From Oscillospiraceae bacterium (GTDB taxonomy: Bacteria > Bacillota > Clostridia > Oscillospirales > Acutalibacteraceae), in the NCBI GenBank assembly GCA_015065885.1, contig SVPJ01000016.1:1-44869 (forward strand): a stretch of 44,869 bases of DNA, given 5' to 3'. Under the pieces are notes generated by a model, which saw only the letters and a list, made by a program, of their open reading frames with translations, ran no database searches and had not been told where the DNA came from. Within the stretch, counting starts at the first letter, position 1; each line of letters starts with the position of its first letter. Below are positions 42,474 to 44,869 of this stretch, piece by piece. The position numbers and the translations under genes were made by a program.

Positions 42474-43453
42474 CGGCGTTTCGTACCACGCCGCATCTGC
42501 GGCAGACCGAGGCGGCATCCTCCCGTTGTTGGGATGTGCTGATCCCGCTTGTGCCGCTGGCGGTGTATTCCTGCGTGTACTACGGTATGCGTCCGTTATA
42601 CGTGATGCTCGTTGCGATCGCGTCGGCAATGGGGTTTGAGGTGTTGGGGTACGCGCTTCAAATGAAACGCGCACCGCTCTCCGACGGCACAGCTGCCGTA
42701 ACGGGCGGTGTGATCGGGCTTGCGATGTCCCCCATCGTGCCGTATTGGGTGCCGGTGGTGGCGTGCGGCGTGGCTATCTTGGCGGCAAAACTGCCGTTCG
42801 GCGGCCGCGGCCGCAATCTTGTAAACCCCGCGGCGGCAGGTCTTGCCTTCGTTACGGTGTGTTTCCCCACGCAAATGTTTACCTATCCCGACCCCGAGCG
42901 GTCGATTGCGGATCTGTCGCAGGTGGTCACCCAGACCTCGCCCGCCGCGTTGATGCAAGCGGGTGCGACTCCGTCCTACAGTCCGATGGACATTATGCTC
43001 AGCAATTTCCCCGGCCCTATCGGCTCGGTGCTGATCATTCTGGTGGCGTGTATTTTGTATCTGTTCGTTCGCCGTGCGTCTTCACCGTGGGTGGTGTTGC
43101 CGTTTATCGGCACCTGCGCTGTGTATGCGGCGCTGTTTCCGCGTGTCAGCGGCAGCATCGGCTTCGGTGTATTGCTCGAACTGTGTGCGGGTTACGTAAT
43201 GCTCACCGCCGCATTTTTGTTGGCAGACCCCGTCACCGCGCCTCGTCACTGGTTGGCACGGTGCGTATACGGCGTTTTGGCGGGTATTTTGGTGATGTTG
43301 TTGCGTCGTATCGGCAAGTTTGAGGAAGGCGCTTGTTTTGCCGTGTTGCTGTGCAACCTCTTGTCCGATATGCTGGACCGCAACTGCTGGAAGTTGTGTT
43401 ATCACCTGCCGCGACGGTTCAAAAAGAAGCAGGGAGGTGCCGTCCATGAGTGA
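42470..43453 (+). CDS. RnfD-like membrane subunit
   Basis: A 327-residue protein with about eight to nine helices. Family features: LPFGGRGRNLVNPAAAGLAF (~108-127), matching the NxFNPAA region of RnfD/NqrB, and QAGATPSYS with T167 where RnfD carries covalently bound FMN (SGATP type). The usual GxIGExS stretch after it is GPIGSVLI, so the conserved Glu is missing. Its start overlaps the rnfC-like stop (ATGA) and GAAGGAGG precedes it. Its last eight bases overlap the next gene. A membrane electron-transfer role is likely but the partners differ from normal Rnf. Confidence 0.85.
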   Translation: MTAFRTTPHLRQTEAASSRCWDVLIPLVPLAVYSCVYYGMRPLYVMLVAIASAMGFEVLGYALQMKRAPLSDGTAAVTGGVIGLAMSPIVPYWVPVVACGVAILAAKLPFGGRGRNLVNPAAAGLAFVTVCFPTQMFTYPDPERSIADLSQVVTQTSPAALMQAGATPSYSPMDIMLSNFPGPIGSVLIILVACILYLFVRRASSPWVVLPFIGTCAVYAALFPRVSGSIGFGVLLELCAGYVMLTAAFLLADPVTAPRHWLARCVYGVLAGILVMLLRRIGKFEEGACFAVLLCNLLSDMLDRNCWKLCYHLPRRFKKKQGGAVHE

Positions 43454-44102
43454 GCCTAAAAACAGCGGGCGCGCACGGCGTCTTTTACAGATATTTTTCG
43501 ATACCTTCTTGGTACGCAACATCGTGCTGGTCAAATTGCTCGGCTTGTGTCCCATCGTGGTGGCGGCGGTCAATTTGAAAGCGGGGGTCACCCTCACCGT
43601 CTGCGTGGCGCTGGCGTTGCTTCCCACCGCATTTCTGATGTCGCTGGTGGGCGAAAAACTCAAACCCGTTATCCGCGTGCCGCTGTATACGCTGATCGCG
43701 CTGGGTATTTTGCTTGGCGCGGGATATGTGCTGGGCACCTACATTGATGCGGAATTGTACGCATCACTCTATCTCTTTTTGCCGCTGTTGGCGGTGAACT
43801 CGCTGATGACCTACCGCGTGGGCGGGTTTGCCGTGGTCAGCCGTCCGCCCGAAGCAATGGCAGACGCGCTCGGCTCGGTCTTCGGCTTCGGCGTGGTCAT
43901 TTGCATCGTGGCAACGGTGCGAGAATTCTTGGCGTACGGTGCGCTGTGGGAGATCCGCTTGTTGCCGCACCCGCCGCTTGCGGCGGCGGCGTCCCCGTTT
44001 TTCGCATTTTTGATGCTGGGATTTATGGCGGCACTGTCGCAGTTCGTCCGCGAACTGTTGCGCCGTTTCGTTGCAGGGGAGGTGTCGGTATCCTATGAAT
44101 GA
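43446..44102 (+). CDS. RnfE-like membrane subunit with one of two iron-ligand cysteines replaced
   Basis: A 218-residue, six-helix homologue of RnfE/NqrD. The first half-site is kept (VLVKLLGLCPIV, C35). The second, normally xTNCxVxGRAEAFA, reads AVNSLMTYRVGGFA, so Ser119 stands at the expected Cys. A canonical protein uses both Cys, with two from RnfA, to hold an iron or [2Fe-2S] centre inside the membrane. The ATG at 43446 has GGGAGG upstream and lies inside the end of the rnfD-like gene. No rnfG lies between D and E, unlike the usual C-D-G-E-A-B order. Overlaps the next gene by eight bases. Confidence 0.85.
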   Translation: MSEPKNSGRARRLLQIFFDTFLVRNIVLVKLLGLCPIVVAAVNLKAGVTLTVCVALALLPTAFLMSLVGEKLKPVIRVPLYTLIALGILLGAGYVLGTYIDAELYASLYLFLPLLAVNSLMTYRVGGFAVVSRPPEAMADALGSVFGFGVVICIVATVREFLAYGALWEIRLLPHPPLAAAASPFFAFLMLGFMAALSQFVRELLRRFVAGEVSVSYE

Positions 44103-44679
44103 GATGCTCATGATGTTGACCGCCACTTCGCTGTTCCAAAACGTGGTGTTGACCACCGGCTTTGGTAGCTCGCTTGCGTTGCGCGTTATCTACCGCAAAA
44201 GTGACGTGTGGAAATTCGGGGGTATATTATCGTTCTTCCTGATCGCCACCATGGCGATCGATTATCCGCTGGATCACTGGCTTGGGTTAGGGTTGGAAGC
44301 AAAACTTCTGCGTCCGCTGGTGATGGTGGTGGTGGCGATGGCGCTTTACTGTCTCGTCACCGTTGTTACGGCGGCGATCTCAGTGCCGTTTTATCAAAAA
44401 CTGAAACCGTATCTCGTACCCGCCGTATTCAACGACCTCACCCTCGGTCTTGCGATGGTCGCCAACCATAAGGTTACACTCACCTTCTGGGGCACCATCG
44501 GATTGGCGGTAGGCAGTTGCGTCGGGTTTATGCTGGTCGGTTGGCTGATATTGGAGGGGCGTTCCCGCATTAACAGTCACGCCGTACCGCTTGCATTCCG
44601 TGGTGCGCCCGTGATTCTCATCTACCTCGGACTCGCGGCACTTGCGATGCTCGGTTTCGGAAGCAGTATTTTGTTGTAA
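44095..44679 (+). CDS. RnfA-like membrane subunit with both iron-ligand cysteines replaced
   Basis: A 194-residue, six-helix homologue of RnfA/NqrE. Canonical NNFVLVKFLGLCP is QNVVLTTGFGSSL here, with Ser26 at the Cys. Canonical TTNCAVLGVAL is VFNDLTLGLAM, with Asp114 at the Cys. The rest aligns along the length, including the C-terminal FRGAPVILIYLGLAALAMLGF. It cannot hold the usual metal centre. The ATG at 44095 follows GGGGAGG, overlapping the rnfE-like stop by eight bases. No rnfB follows in the remaining 190 bases, which contain only hairpins. Confidence 0.85.
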   Translation: MNEMLMMLTATSLFQNVVLTTGFGSSLALRVIYRKSDVWKFGGILSFFLIATMAIDYPLDHWLGLGLEAKLLRPLVMVVVAMALYCLVTVVTAAISVPFYQKLKPYLVPAVFNDLTLGLAMVANHKVTLTFWGTIGLAVGSCVGFMLVGWLILEGRSRINSHAVPLAFRGAPVILIYLGLAALAMLGFGSSILL

Positions 44680-44686
44680 GCAGAGG

Positions 44687-44821
44687 AGGCGCATCCGAAC
44701 GCGCCTAAAACGGCATAATTTCCGCGCTTTTTGATTTGTTGCCGGTGGCAGGCGACAGCCTTGCCACCTTCGCCGCACCAAAAATCGCACGAAATTCTAC
44801 TCGTTTTAGGTCGAAGAATTT
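44687..44821 (+). other. Non-coding 3' region with three successive hairpins after the Rnf-like operon
   Basis: Stems seen: AGGCGC (44687-44692)/GCGCCT (44701-44706); GGTGGCAGGC (44744-44753) with GCC-T-TGCCACC (44758-44768); and AAATTCT (44792-44798)/AGAATTT (44815-44821). A further GCCGAT/ATCGGC stem follows close to the window end. None is followed by a classic T run. It could be an mRNA 3' region, a repeat element or a small RNA; I recognise no family and see no gene to the end of the window. Confidence 0.4.
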
Positions 44822-44869
44822 TAACAGAGCCGATTTTTTCATCGGCAAGGCTAAAAACAGTATTTTAAC

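Noticed and set aside
41223..44679. The Rnf-like genes being plain pseudogenes
   Set aside because: Four full-length frames with good RBSs, tight overlaps and intact [4Fe-4S] motifs; the losses are specific to redox residues and whole subunits, not random damage.

Overview
The window looks like chromosomal DNA of a low-oxygen Firmicute, most likely a gut member of the Clostridia (Oscillospirales-like). The evidence is G+C-rich codon use with AAAGGAGG-type ribosome binding sites, TTGACA/TATAAT promoters with 17-base spacers, a T-box leader, a split transketolase, a PheB-type ACT protein, a YmfF/YmfH peptidase pair, a MecA-like protein and an Rnf-type operon. The genus cannot be fixed from sequence alone. 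I see no rRNA, tRNA, prophage, insertion sequence or CRISPR array.

Layout. 1-9.4 kb is a cell-surface region: the tail of a Thr-rich membrane-anchored protein, then a TetR-type regulator followed directly by a 2,660-residue adhesin (von Willebrand A head, 11 pilin-like isopeptide domains, two DUF11-like domains, Thr stalk, membrane anchor without LPXTG). 9.4-11.6 kb holds an MscS channel and a T-box-controlled asnA. 11.6-15.3 kb (minus) is a response regulator, histidine kinase and HtrA protease set, an envelope-stress module. 15.4-16.6 kb holds small genes: a four-helix membrane protein and a divergent XRE regulator / Cys-rich mini-protein pair. 16.7-21.1 kb (minus) is ymfF-ymfH-lgt-folD. 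21.3-25.0 kb is a heterodimeric ABC exporter with one degenerate ATP site. 25.1-28.2 kb is the threonine/lysine branch operon pheB-hom-lysC, with an internal start in lysC. 28.2-34.4 kb is a PHP metallohydrolase and then, on the minus strand, the central-carbon genes tkt(N)-tkt(C)-rRNA methyltransferase-pyk. 34.5-36.0 kb is a CPBP protease and tadA. 36.0-39.7 kb (minus) is a surface-polysaccharide operon: glycosyltransferase, pyruvyl transferase, flippase. 40.0-41.1 kb holds rpe and a mecA-like gene, convergent.

The most unusual part is 41.2-44.7 kb. Four tightly overlapping genes are clear homologues of RnfC, RnfD, RnfE and RnfA, but rnfG and rnfB are absent. The RnfC homologue has lost the Gly-rich NADH/FMN loop. 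Three of the four cysteines that hold the RnfA/RnfE membrane iron-sulfur centre are replaced (Ser, Ser, Asp). The genes are intact and coupled, so this looks like a conserved but rewired, Rnf-derived membrane complex rather than a normal Na+/H+-pumping ferredoxin:NAD oxidoreductase. It is my best candidate for an undescribed system here.
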